A DNA stretch of 64,000 nt from Chryseobacterium koreense CCUG 49689. Its GTDB lineage: Bacteria; Bacteroidota; Bacteroidia; Flavobacteriales; Weeksellaceae. Positions 8,966-15,935 of the stretch are shown here, one piece after another (the first letter of the stretch is position 1; each line of letters begins with the position of its first letter). The notes below the pieces were generated by a model. It did not search any database. It saw only the letters and a list, made by a program, of their open reading frames with translations, and was not told the DNA's origin. The translations under genes were made by a program, and so were the position numbers. Location: the NCBI RefSeq assembly GCF_001045435.1, contig NZ_LFNG01000004.1, positions 1 through 64,000 on the forward strand. Reading direction: 5' to 3'.

Positions 8966-9661
8966 TTAGAGAATCTGCCGCAATTCTTCCAGTTTTTTGA
9001 TGACCAAAATATCTTCGCCGGAAAAATTATCGCTGAATACATCAAAGAAAACCACTTTCAGTCCGAAAGATTTTGCACCTTCCACATCGGCAATCCAATC
9101 GTCGCCGATCATCATGGATTCCTCTTTTTGAGCGCCGGATTTTTTTAGGGCGTATTCGTAGATTTCGGGTTGTGGTTTCCGGATGTTGATTTCATCAGCA
9201 GAAGTGATGGTTTCAAAATAGTTTTTGATTCCCGAAAGTTCACATTTTCGGTAGGTGACTTCTTTGAAACCATTGGAGAGGATATGGAGCTGATATTTTT
9301 TTGCAGATAAGTATTCCAGAATTTCAAACGCGCCTTCGACCAGATCGTTATATTTCAGAATGGTATCTAGAAAATTGTTTTCAAAGGTCTGTGCAAGCTC
9401 GAAATCATCAATCCCAAAAAACAGGAAAGAATCATAAAAACGGTGTTTTCTCAGGTATTCCTTGTCTATTTCGCCATCTCGGATTTGTTCCCAAAGTCTT
9501 TCGTTGATCGTGAAATATTCCCGATGGAAGTCCTCGAAATCTAGGTTGTGATTTTCTTTAACCCGTTCTGCCCGGTAAATTTCTTTTAAAGTGTGGTACG
9601 CATTTTTGCGGTGATCCCATAAGGTGTTGTCGAGGTCAAAAAATATGTGCTGAATTTTCAT
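8966..9661 (-). CDS. HAD hydrolase, YjjG-type nucleotidase
   Basis: From the Met at 9661 the protein is 231 aa and begins KIQHIFFDLDNTLWDH, which holds HAD motif I (DxDxT). LHILSNGF is motif II, the RKPQPEIYEYAL region gives the motif III Lys, and MIGDDWIADVEGA is motif IV. The helical cap of the YjjG/pyrimidine 5'-nucleotidase type lies between motifs I and II. It probably dephosphorylates nucleotides or a small phosphometabolite. A TAAATTTG box (9668-9675, minus strand) lies 6 bp upstream of the chosen start. Confidence 0.85.
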   Translation of the reverse strand: MKIQHIFFDLDNTLWDHRKNAYHTLKEIYRAERVKENHNLDFEDFHREYFTINERLWEQIRDGEIDKEYLRKHRFYDSFLFFGIDDFELAQTFENNFLDTILKYNDLVEGAFEILEYLSAKKYQLHILSNGFKEVTYRKCELSGIKNYFETITSADEINIRKPQPEIYEYALKKSGAQKEESMMIGDDWIADVEGAKSFGLKVVFFDVFSDNFSGEDILVIKKLEELRQIL

Positions 9662-9687
9662 ACAGCACAAATTTAGATAATTTAAGA

Positions 9688-9822
9688 TTAGTTCTTGGAA
9701 ACAATGTGGATTTTACTTTTGGTTTTCACCACTTCGATGTTTCGTGAATAACTTAGTAAAAAGTCAATGGTTTGCTTTTTTGGTTTCAAAAGTTTTTCAT
9801 TTAAAATGTCAAATTTTTTCAT
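9688..9822 (-). CDS. Conserved small basic protein, 44 aa
   Basis: A clean 44-codon frame (MKKFDILNEKLL..., ending KIHIVSKN) lies between the sigma factor and HAD genes. It is rich in Lys and has no signal peptide or Cys. I recall similar tiny proteins with the PKKxTIDFLLxYS pattern in other flavobacteria, so it is likely a real gene. It is 48 bp downstream of the sigma-factor gene and may be cotranscribed with it. Function is unknown. Confidence 0.6.
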   Translation of the reverse strand: MKKFDILNEKLLKPKKQTIDFLLSYSRNIEVVKTKSKIHIVSKN

Positions 9823-9870
9823 AGGCAGTCCTAATTTGACTTAAAAACGAAAGTATTTTGAAAATATTAT

Positions 9871-10461
9871 TTATCGGGTTAAAATAATGTTGTGCTCATC
9901 CATGATTTTTCTCAGGTTAATTAGCGCGTACCGAACTCTACCGAGCGTGGTATTGATGCTGGTGTCTGTGTGGTCGGCAATTTCTTTGAAACTCAAACCG
10001 TCAAAGAAGCGGAGTTTGATGACTTCCTGTTGGTTTTCTGGTAAAAATTTCAACATTCTCATCAAATCATCCTTGATCTGCCTGCTGACGAGCTGTTCCT
10101 CAATGTTTTCATCCTGTGAGGAAATGAGGTCGAAAATCGAGAATTCATCATTATCATAAGAAGATTCGGAGACTTTGTTGTGTTTGGTCTTCAATCTGTA
10201 ATGGTCAATAATCAGGTTATGTGCAATTCTTTTTGCCCAAAGTATGAATTTTCCTTCCTCATTGTAACGCCCTTCTTTTAGCGTGACAATGATTTTCATG
10301 AAAGTATCCTGGAAAATGTCATTGGCAAGGTCCTCATCCATTACTTTATAGTAGATGAATGTAAAAAGGTCGCTTTGATGCCGCTCAATTAAGATGGCAA
10401 GTGCTTTTTCGTCGCCGTTCTTGAAGTTTGTAATCAGCCAACTATCGGTTTTTGTGTTCAT
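9871..10461 (-). CDS. RNA polymerase sigma-70 factor, ECF-like
   Basis: From the Met at 10461 (MNTKTDSW) the protein is 196 aa. Region 2 is visible as ALAILIERHQSDLFTFIYY and DLANDIFQDTFMKI, followed by WAKRIAHNLIIDHYR. Region 4 is FLPENQQEVIKLRFFDGLSFKEIADH with its helix-turn-helix. It directs RNA polymerase to a specific promoter set. No anti-sigma gene is adjacent, which is often the case for this flavobacterial sigma type. The longer frame starting at 10530 adds 23 residues outside the domain and is less likely. Confidence 0.9.
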   Translation of the reverse strand: MNTKTDSWLITNFKNGDEKALAILIERHQSDLFTFIYYKVMDEDLANDIFQDTFMKIIVTLKEGRYNEEGKFILWAKRIAHNLIIDHYRLKTKHNKVSESSYDNDEFSIFDLISSQDENIEEQLVSRQIKDDLMRMLKFLPENQQEVIKLRFFDGLSFKEIADHTDTSINTTLGRVRYALINLRKIMDEHNIILTR

Positions 10462-10643
10462 AGCTCTTTTCTCTATTTTTAAGTCCACGAAATCTAGTAC
10501 CAAATTTTTTTGGGCCCGTCTTTCGGTCATTTTAGAAATAGGTAGATTTATGTAATCGATAGGTGTTGTTTTGTTGAGTGGGCTAAATTAATAAAAAAGT
10601 TAATACTTTGTTAATATAATATCAAAAAATTAAAAAATTCTTT

Positions 10644-11132
10644 TTATTTTAACATATCGTTCAAAAAGGGAATCGGCAGATTGACGGTGAAATTCAAATT
10701 TAATCCATTCAGTTTTTTGCCGTTGATTCCTTTCTGGTCAAGCGAAAAAGCGTAACCTCCCGTTAAATCTATAATTCCAAACAGCGTGAAGCCGACTTTG
10801 GGAGCGATAAATTTGGTGGTCACTTCGGCACCCGCCAAAAAATACCAGGAATGGTAGAAATCCACATTTCGCTCGAAATTCAGCAATACATCTCCCTGCA
10901 CTTTCGGTATGACCGCAAATTTGGAGTCCACCGATCCCACTAACGCGGATGCTCCGATTCGGTAAACCATATCATCATTATTCAGAAAAAGTAATTTAGC
11001 CCCCACTTCGCCGAAACTCTGGTTTTGGTATTCATAACCTACCGTCACCATTTTATGCATCGTCATTTGAGCCTTCAAGCCAATTCCCGAATACCATAAG
11101 AATATGAAAAAAATCAAGGATTTTCTGTTCAT
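10644..11132 (-). CDS. Secreted hypothetical protein, probable outer-membrane beta protein
   Basis: From the Met at 11132 the protein is 162 aa with a Sec signal peptide (MNRKSLIFF, hydrophobic core, GLKAQ cleavage region). The mature part has alternating hydrophobic residues, Gly-rich turns and an aromatic-rich end, as in small outer-membrane barrels. No family recognised. The longer frame runs into the metK terminator, which supports the shorter start. Confidence 0.65.
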   Translation of the reverse strand: MNRKSLIFFIFLWYSGIGLKAQMTMHKMVTVGYEYQNQSFGEVGAKLLFLNNDDMVYRIGASALVGSVDSKFAVIPKVQGDVLLNFERNVDFYHSWYFLAGAEVTTKFIAPKVGFTLFGIIDLTGGYAFSLDQKGINGKKLNGLNLNFTVNLPIPFLNDMLK

Positions 11133-11169
11133 TGTTAATGAAAAATTTCTGGTCTTAAAGTTAAATAAA

Positions 11170-11199
11170 AACTGCTTAATCATTTCTGAAAAAGCAGTT
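11170..11199 (-). terminator. metK terminator
   Basis: Perfect 8-bp arms aactgctt (11170-11177) and aagcagtt (11192-11199) are followed on the minus strand by a T-rich run. It lies 20 bp behind the metK stop. Confidence 0.8.
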
Positions 11200-11219
11200 C
11201 AATTTTTTATGTGGTGGGA

Positions 11220-12500
11220 TTAGATTCCGAATTCTTTCTTGATCTCGTCCACTTTATCCAGTTTTTCCCAGGTGAAGAATTCCAAATCCTTAATGGTTTT
11301 TTCTTCTCCGTTTGCTGCCCTGAATGTTTTATCGGCAACATAATAATCTCTTCCCATGTGTCCATAAGAAGCGGTTTCCTGATAAATCGGATTTCTAAGC
11401 TTCAGGTTTTTCTCTATTGCATAAGGTCGCAGATCGAAAATTTTCTGCACTTTTTTGGCAATTTCTCCATCGGTCAGGTTCACTTTGGCAGTCCCGTAAG
11501 TATTGATATAAAGTCCGCATGGTTCAGCAACACCAATCGCGTAAGAAACCTGAACTAAAATTTCATCTGCAACTCCTGCTGCAACAAGGTTTTTTGCGAT
11601 ATGGCGCACTGCATAAGCTGCACTTCTATCCACCTTTGAAGGATCTTTTCCGGAGAACGCTCCACCTCCGTGAGCTCCTTTTCCACCGTAGGTATCCACG
11701 ATAATTTTTCTTCCGGTCAATCCGGTGTCCCCGTGTGGGCCTCCAATCACGAACTTTCCGGTAGGATTTACGTGGTATTTGATTTGGTCGTTGAAAAGGT
11801 CTTGAATTTCTCTTTTCTGCTTCGCCTTTACTTTCGGGATTAAGATTTCTATAATGTCCTTTCTGATTTTGGCCAGCATTGCCTCTTCACTTCCGAAATC
11901 GTCATGCTGCGTAGAAACCACTATGGAATCTATTCTAATTGGTTTGTGGTCATCTGAATATTCGATCGTTACCTGGGATTTTGCATCCGGACGAAGATAG
12001 TTGATGGCTCCGTTTTCTTTTCTCAGCTCAGAGAGTTCTTTCAGAATGGCGTGAGCCAAATCCAAAGCAAGTGGCATGTAGTTTTCAGTTTCATTGGTGG
12101 CATAACCGAACATCATTCCCTGATCTCCCGCTCCTTGGCTGTTTGCTCTGGTTTCGAAGTCTGCATCTTCTCCCACGCGGTCAACTCCCTGGTTGATATC
12201 CGGTGATTGTTCGTGGATTGCAGAAATCACGCCACATGAATCCCCGTTGAACATATATTCGCCTTTGGTGTAGCCAATTCCGTTGATTACTCTTCTTGCA
12301 ATATCCTGTACATCAAGGTAAGCGTTGGATTTCACTTCACCGGCCAAAACAACTTGCCCGGTGGTTACCAAAGTTTCGCAAGCCACTTTGGAATTCGGGT
12401 CGAATGCTAAAAAATTATCGATAAGCGCATCTGAAATTTGATCCGCAACTTTGTCTGGATGTCCTTCTGAAACGGATTCAGAAGTAAATAGATAAGACAT
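11220..12500 (-). CDS. metK: S-adenosylmethionine synthetase
   Basis: MetK makes S-adenosylmethionine from methionine and ATP in the cytosol. The 426-aa protein starts [19 protein letters not shown] (the N-terminal ATP/methionine motif), has [12 protein letters not shown], the P-loop-like GGAFSGKD, and [14 protein letters not shown]. Length fits Bacteroidota MetK (about 420-430 aa). A SAM-II riboswitch lies in its 5' leader, so product feedback on its own synthesis is expected. The leader is long (about 130 nt) and also holds a short upstream frame that overlaps the metK start. Confidence 0.98.
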   Translation of the reverse strand: MSYLFTSESVSEGHPDKVADQISDALIDNFLAFDPNSKVACETLVTTGQVVLAGEVKSNAYLDVQDIARRVINGIGYTKGEYMFNGDSCGVISAIHEQSPDINQGVDRVGEDADFETRANSQGAGDQGMMFGYATNETENYMPLALDLAHAILKELSELRKENGAINYLRPDAKSQVTIEYSDDHKPIRIDSIVVSTQHDDFGSEEAMLAKIRKDIIEILIPKVKAKQKREIQDLFNDQIKYHVNPTGKFVIGGPHGDTGLTGRKIIVDTYGGKGAHGGGAFSGKDPSKVDRSAAYAVRHIAKNLVAAGVADEILVQVSYAIGVAEPCGLYINTYGTAKVNLTDGEIAKKVQKIFDLRPYAIEKNLKLRNPIYQETASYGHMGRDYYVADKTFRAANGEEKTIKDLEFFTWEKLDKVDEIKKEFGI

Positions 12501-12585
12501 ATTTCTTTTGTTTTAAGTTAAAATTTTTAAGAAAAACCGGGGAGATTACAAAAGAAACTAAAAGAGAGAAAATCTGTTTTAGCAT
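12478..12585 (-). CDS. Possible 35-codon upstream ORF in the metK leader
   Basis: The frame opens at the AUG embedded in the conserved AAAUGCUAAA of the SAM-II aptamer and reads [20 protein letters not shown], then a Lys/Asn-rich tail. It stops at a TGA 23 nt inside metK, in a different frame. The peptide is hydrophobic. No ribosome-binding site is evident, and the AUG is part of the aptamer consensus, so the frame may be fortuitous. If translated it would couple ligand binding to metK initiation. Confidence 0.25.
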   Translation of the reverse strand: MLKQIFSLLVSFVISPVFLKNFNLKQKKYVLSIYF

Positions 12586-12624
12586 TTTTTTGTGAGGTTG
12601 CAATCAGCTCAAATTTTTCCTCGT
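12571..12624 (-). ncRNA. SAM-II riboswitch upstream of metK
   Basis: On the minus strand the leader matches the SAM-II aptamer order. P1 is GAGG (12622-12619) pairing with CCUC (12597-12594). The loop holds GCUGAUUGCAA, where the structurally known SAM-II RNA has CCGUAUUGCAA. After P1 comes the A-rich ACAAAAAAAUGCUAAAACAG. The loop CUG (12607-12605) can pair with the CAG (12576-12574) to close the pseudoknot. Context (metK) is the expected one. SAM-II normally acts by hiding the ribosome-binding site; here the start codon is about 70 nt downstream, so the output mechanism is unclear. Confidence 0.85.
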
Positions 12625-12638
12625 AAATGATTCGGGTG

Positions 12639-12668
12639 CAAATTTATATACAATTTCCTGAACCACAA
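12639..12668 (-). promoter_or_regulatory. metK promoter
   Basis: TAAATTTG (12639-12646, minus strand) matches the -7 consensus, with TTG (12666-12668) 19 nt upstream. Transcription from here would begin just ahead of the SAM-II aptamer, which is where it should start. Confidence 0.7.
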
Positions 12669-12680
12669 AATAATTGTGGT
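12662..12680. promoter_or_regulatory. Palindrome over the metK -33 box
   Basis: Perfect 7-bp arms accacaa (12662-12668) and ttgtggt (12674-12680) flank 5 bp. The left arm contains the metK -33 TTG. A further copy of attgtggt at 12692-12699 overlaps the end of oxyR. It could be an operator; it lacks a T-run, so it is a poor terminator for oxyR. Confidence 0.4.
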
Positions 12681-12689
12681 CAATAAAAA

Positions 12690-13643
12690 TCATTGTGGTT
12701 TGACCGCCACATAATCTTCTGGATTTTTTGAAAAATTCAGTTTCATTTTCATGGAATCAGAAATAAAGGCGATCAGTTCATCCAGGATTTTCTGTTTATA
12801 GGTAGGTTTGTAGTAAATAAGGGAGATTTCACGGTATGGAAACGGTGCCCGGAATCTTTTCACTTTGTGTTTTTGCTCATCGGAGAGCTGATTTACCGCT
12901 AGTTCCGGCAAAATACTGATGCCGCCCACTCTATCAACCATCTGAACTAAAGTCGAAATATTAGAGGCGAGATATTCCAAATTTTTCGGTTTCATGGAGT
13001 TTTCCTTCAGCTCGCAAATGTTTTCAAACTGAGTTCTGAGGCAATTTCCTTCTTCCAGCAGCCAAACCTTCTGCACGTCAACTTCTTCCGGTACCACAAA
13101 AGTGTCGTCTTTTCCTTTTGATGCGTTTTCAGTGGTATACAGCATCAATTCTTCGTTGAAAAGGAAATCTTGATAAAATTCATTTGCCGCAGTGTATGGC
13201 GTCGAGATAATTCCCGCATCAAGTTCGCCAGATTTCAGTGCCTTGATAATGTTATCTGTCGTCATCTCCTTAACGTTGAATTCAATCTTAGCATGTTCCT
13301 TCAAAAAATCGAATATTTCAGAAGGTAAAATAAAAGCGGCCACAGTGGGAATAATTCCAAGATTAAGTTTTCCTGCCAAGACATTGTTCAGTAAATCTGC
13401 CTTGTTTTTCAGCTCATTTATAGCGTCTATTACCCTTTTTGCTTCTGCAACGATTTGGGTTCCCACATCAGTAGTTCGGATCGGATGCGTGGTCCGGTCA
13501 AAAATCTTCACATCTAATTCATCTTCAAACTTTTGAATCATCGCGCTTAATGTGGGCTGCGTAATGAAACATGCTTGAGCCGCATTTCCGAAGTGTTTGT
13601 ATTTATCAACCGCGATCAGGTACTCCAATTGCTGAATATTCAT
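12690..13643 (-). CDS. oxyR: LysR-family peroxide regulator OxyR
   Basis: OxyR senses hydrogen peroxide through a disulfide and activates defence genes. From the Met at 13643 the protein is 317 aa: an N-terminal LysR helix-turn-helix (QLEYLIAVDKYKHFGNAAQA, about 5-24) and a substrate-binding-like domain. The two redox Cys are present as GNCLRTQFENIC (Cys201 and Cys210), with the same nine-residue spacing as Cys199/Cys208 of E. coli OxyR. It is divergent from katA, its expected target. The longer frame from 13694 adds 17 residues not seen in LysR proteins. Confidence 0.93.
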   Translation of the reverse strand: MNIQQLEYLIAVDKYKHFGNAAQACFITQPTLSAMIQKFEDELDVKIFDRTTHPIRTTDVGTQIVAEAKRVIDAINELKNKADLLNNVLAGKLNLGIIPTVAAFILPSEIFDFLKEHAKIEFNVKEMTTDNIIKALKSGELDAGIISTPYTAANEFYQDFLFNEELMLYTTENASKGKDDTFVVPEEVDVQKVWLLEEGNCLRTQFENICELKENSMKPKNLEYLASNISTLVQMVDRVGGISILPELAVNQLSDEQKHKVKRFRAPFPYREISLIYYKPTYKQKILDELIAFISDSMKMKLNFSKNPEDYVAVKPQ

Positions 13644-13652
13644 ATCATGAAT

Positions 13653-13671
13653 TTTGTCTATGACAAAGGTA
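13653..13671 (-). promoter_or_regulatory. oxyR -7 box overlapping an inverted repeat
   Basis: On the minus strand TACCTTTG (13664-13671) matches TAnnTTTG for oxyR. The perfect inverted repeat TTTGTC-TAT-GACAAA (13653-13667) overlaps it. This is the kind of position at which a LysR protein represses its own gene. No matching -33 TTG was found. Confidence 0.4.
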
Positions 13672-13679
13672 ACTACTAT

Positions 13680-13712
13680 TTGCGGGATTTCCATTATTTT
13701 TAAATAAATTTG
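13680..13712 (+). promoter_or_regulatory. katA promoter
   Basis: TTG (13680-13682) and TAAATTTG (13705-13712) are 22 nt apart and lie 20 bp before the katA ATG. They fit the flavobacterial consensus in a 90-bp divergent region shared with oxyR. Confidence 0.65.
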
Positions 13713-13732
13713 GAGTTCATAAATTCATCATA

Positions 13733-15223
13733 ATGGAAGGTAAAAAACTCACCACTTCGGCTGGAAATCCGTATCGAAATCATCAGGATTCCCAAACGGT
13801 CGGTCCGCGTGGTCCGGTTCTGTTGCAGGATTTTGTGCTGCAGGAAAATCTGGCCCATTTTGTTCGGGAAAGGATACCGGAAAGAATCGTGCATGCAAAA
13901 GGAACAGGAGCATATGGCAAGTTCACGGTGACCCATTATATTTCAAATTATACACAAGCAAAGATTTTTTCAAATATTGGAAACTCCTGCAAAATATTTA
14001 TCCGTTTTTCCACGGTGGGTGGAGAAAAGGGAAGTGCCGACACTGAAAGAGATCCCAGAGGTTTTGCGGTAAAATTCTATACCGAAGACGGAAACTGGGA
14101 TTTGGTGGGAAATAATACACCCGTTTTTTTCATCAAGGACGCTAAGAAATTTCCAGATTTTATCCACACCCAGAAACGTCTGCCGAAAACCAACTTGAAA
14201 AGTGCGACCGCAATGTGGGACTTTTGGAGCTTAAATCCTGAATCACTGCACCAGGTCCTGATTCTGATGTCGGATCGTGGAACTCCTTTTGGATACCGCT
14301 TCATGCATGGTTTCGGGTCGCATACCTTTTCAATGATTAATGCTAAAAATGAACGTGTTTGGGTGAAATTCCACATGAAATCAAAACAGGGAATCAAAAA
14401 TTTCACCCATGAAGGAGCCATCAGGATGAAAGGTGAAAATCCGGATTTCGGCCAGGAAGATTTAGTGAATGCGATTGAGAACGGTGACTTCCCTAAATGG
14501 ACCATGTTCATCCAGGTCATGACCGAGGAGCAAGCCCAGGAATTCCGCTGGAATCCGTTTGATGTGACGAAAGTGTGGTTCCACGACGAGTTCCCTTTGA
14601 TCGAAGTCGGCGAACTGGAATTGAATGAAATTCCTGTGAATTATTTCGCACATGTGGAACAAGCTACTTTTTCGCCTTCAAATTTAGTTCATGGCATCAG
14701 TTTTTCTCCAGACAAAATGCTGCAAGGGAGATTGTTTTCCTATCCTGATGCGCACCGCTACAGAGTGGGCGTGAACTCGCATTTGTTGGAAGTGAACCGC
14801 TGTCCTTACCAAACCCATAATTACCAAAGAGATGGTTTCATGGCGGATTCATCGCGTTATCAGGATGCTCCGAATTATTTCCCGAACAGTTTTGACGGAA
14901 TTAAACAAGATGAATCGTACCAGGATTTTGAATATGATTTGGACAGTACCCGGGTCGCAAATTTTAACCGCAATGAAAATGATGATGACCATTTCACCCA
15001 ACCCGGATTGCTTTATACAAAAGCAATGAGCCAGGAAGACCGCGAACATTTGGTCCATAATATCGTGCAGTCCATGCAGGGAATTTCGGGTCCGAAACGC
15101 GACGAAATTATCAATCGTCAACTGTGTCATTTTTTCCGGGCAAATATTGAGTTGGGAATGAAAATCGCCATGCAGCTGCAAGTGAACATTGACGCGAATA
15201 TGATTAACCACGCGAAATCTTAA
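13733..15223 (+). CDS. katA: Catalase, small-subunit haem type
   Basis: The enzyme splits hydrogen peroxide to water and oxygen. The 496-aa length fits clade 3 catalases. The distal haem motif RIVHAKGTGAYG (His about residue 54) is followed by FSTVGGEKGSADTERDPRGFAVKFYTEDG and DLVGNNTPVFFIKDA. The proximal motif RLFSYPDAHRYRVG contains the haem-ligand Tyr. No signal peptide is present, so it is cytosolic. It is controlled from the shared oxyR intergenic region. Confidence 0.97.
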   Translation: MEGKKLTTSAGNPYRNHQDSQTVGPRGPVLLQDFVLQENLAHFVRERIPERIVHAKGTGAYGKFTVTHYISNYTQAKIFSNIGNSCKIFIRFSTVGGEKGSADTERDPRGFAVKFYTEDGNWDLVGNNTPVFFIKDAKKFPDFIHTQKRLPKTNLKSATAMWDFWSLNPESLHQVLILMSDRGTPFGYRFMHGFGSHTFSMINAKNERVWVKFHMKSKQGIKNFTHEGAIRMKGENPDFGQEDLVNAIENGDFPKWTMFIQVMTEEQAQEFRWNPFDVTKVWFHDEFPLIEVGELELNEIPVNYFAHVEQATFSPSNLVHGISFSPDKMLQGRLFSYPDAHRYRVGVNSHLLEVNRCPYQTHNYQRDGFMADSSRYQDAPNYFPNSFDGIKQDESYQDFEYDLDSTRVANFNRNENDDDHFTQPGLLYTKAMSQEDREHLVHNIVQSMQGISGPKRDEIINRQLCHFFRANIELGMKIAMQLQVNIDANMINHAKS

Positions 15224-15231
15224 ATCATAAA

Positions 15232-15558
15232 AAAGTCAAATTTCCTGATGAATTGGGATCTTTTTTGAGTCAAGTGAAAGCCAATCAAATGGAAAAATGA
15301 AGATTAAAGTCGCTGTCTGGGTTTTTGGGGGATCAAAATGTTTAACATGAATTTTGCCAATCCCTAAAGTTTCGGAGACCAATCCTATAAATAGTAGGGA
15401 AACATGATTTTGGGGAACATATCGACCATAAGACCATTCCAATCAATGATTGCAGCAACGATTTGCCGGATGGCGATAAAAATTTGACCCGCAAGGATAA
15501 GCAGATGGTGGTTACGGCCGATTTTTTTTTGCAAAATTGGTTTTTCTTTTCGGCATGA
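15232..15558 (+). pseudogene. Possible gene remnant behind katA
   Basis: The 387-bp gap between katA and the histone-like gene has no intact gene but two open stretches that look protein-like: 15232-15300 (22 codons, PDELGSFLSQVKANQMEK) and, in another frame, 15391-15558 (55 codons, with IDHKTIPINDCSNDLPDGDK and LTRKDKQMVVTADFF). Neither has a credible start. They may be parts of one decayed gene joined across frameshifts and stops. I do not recognise the family, and chance open frames cannot be excluded. Confidence 0.3.
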
Positions 15559-15610
15559 TAATGATTTTATCGCTATTTTTGGGGCCTAACAAAAATAAGT
15601 TAATTTACAC

Positions 15611-15784
15611 ATGAAAGAACTAATCGAAAAAATCACTGCAGAATTTGAAAATTTCAAAACTGAAGCAGACGCTCAAGCAGAAAAAGGAAATAAAGCTGCA
15701 GGAACAAGAGCTAGAAAATCTACTTTGGCTTTGGAGAAAATGCTGAAGGAATTCAGAAAAACTTCACTAGAAGCTACCAAGTAA
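15611..15784 (+). CDS. Histone H1-like small basic protein
   Basis: The 57-aa protein begins MKELIEKITAEFENFKTEADAQ and continues with GNKAAGTRARKSTLALEKML. An acidic helical N-terminus is followed by the conserved NKAAGTRARK basic core of Bacteroidota histone H1-like proteins, which are thought to bind DNA. It is a single gene with its own terminator directly behind. Position next to katA probably has no functional meaning. Confidence 0.8.
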   Translation: MKELIEKITAEFENFKTEADAQAEKGNKAAGTRARKSTLALEKMLKEFRKTSLEATK

Positions 15785-15791
15785 TCAAACA

Positions 15792-15821
15792 AACCCTCCC
15801 GAAATTCCGAGAGGGTTTTTA
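15792..15821 (+). terminator. Terminator of the histone-like gene
   Basis: The arms aaccctc and gagggtt form a perfect stem and the downstream strand is T-rich. It starts 8 bp behind the stop codon. Confidence 0.85.
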
Positions 15822-15935
15822 TTTTGTAAGAGAATAGGACTAAGGGAATAGATTTTCGATTTCTTTGCTAAAGTGTTTTCGCCTGGAGCAATACTCCAAA
15901 TAACCCCTGATTTCTATTTCTGATTAGAATATTCC

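Noticed and set aside
12662-12680. Hairpin behind oxyR as a Rho-independent terminator
   Set aside because: Only 7-bp arms and no T-run on the oxyR strand; its overlap with the metK -33 box fits an operator better.
15236-15442. 68-codon minus-strand frame behind katA
   Set aside because: No family pattern and no start context; the plus-strand stretches in the same place look more protein-like.
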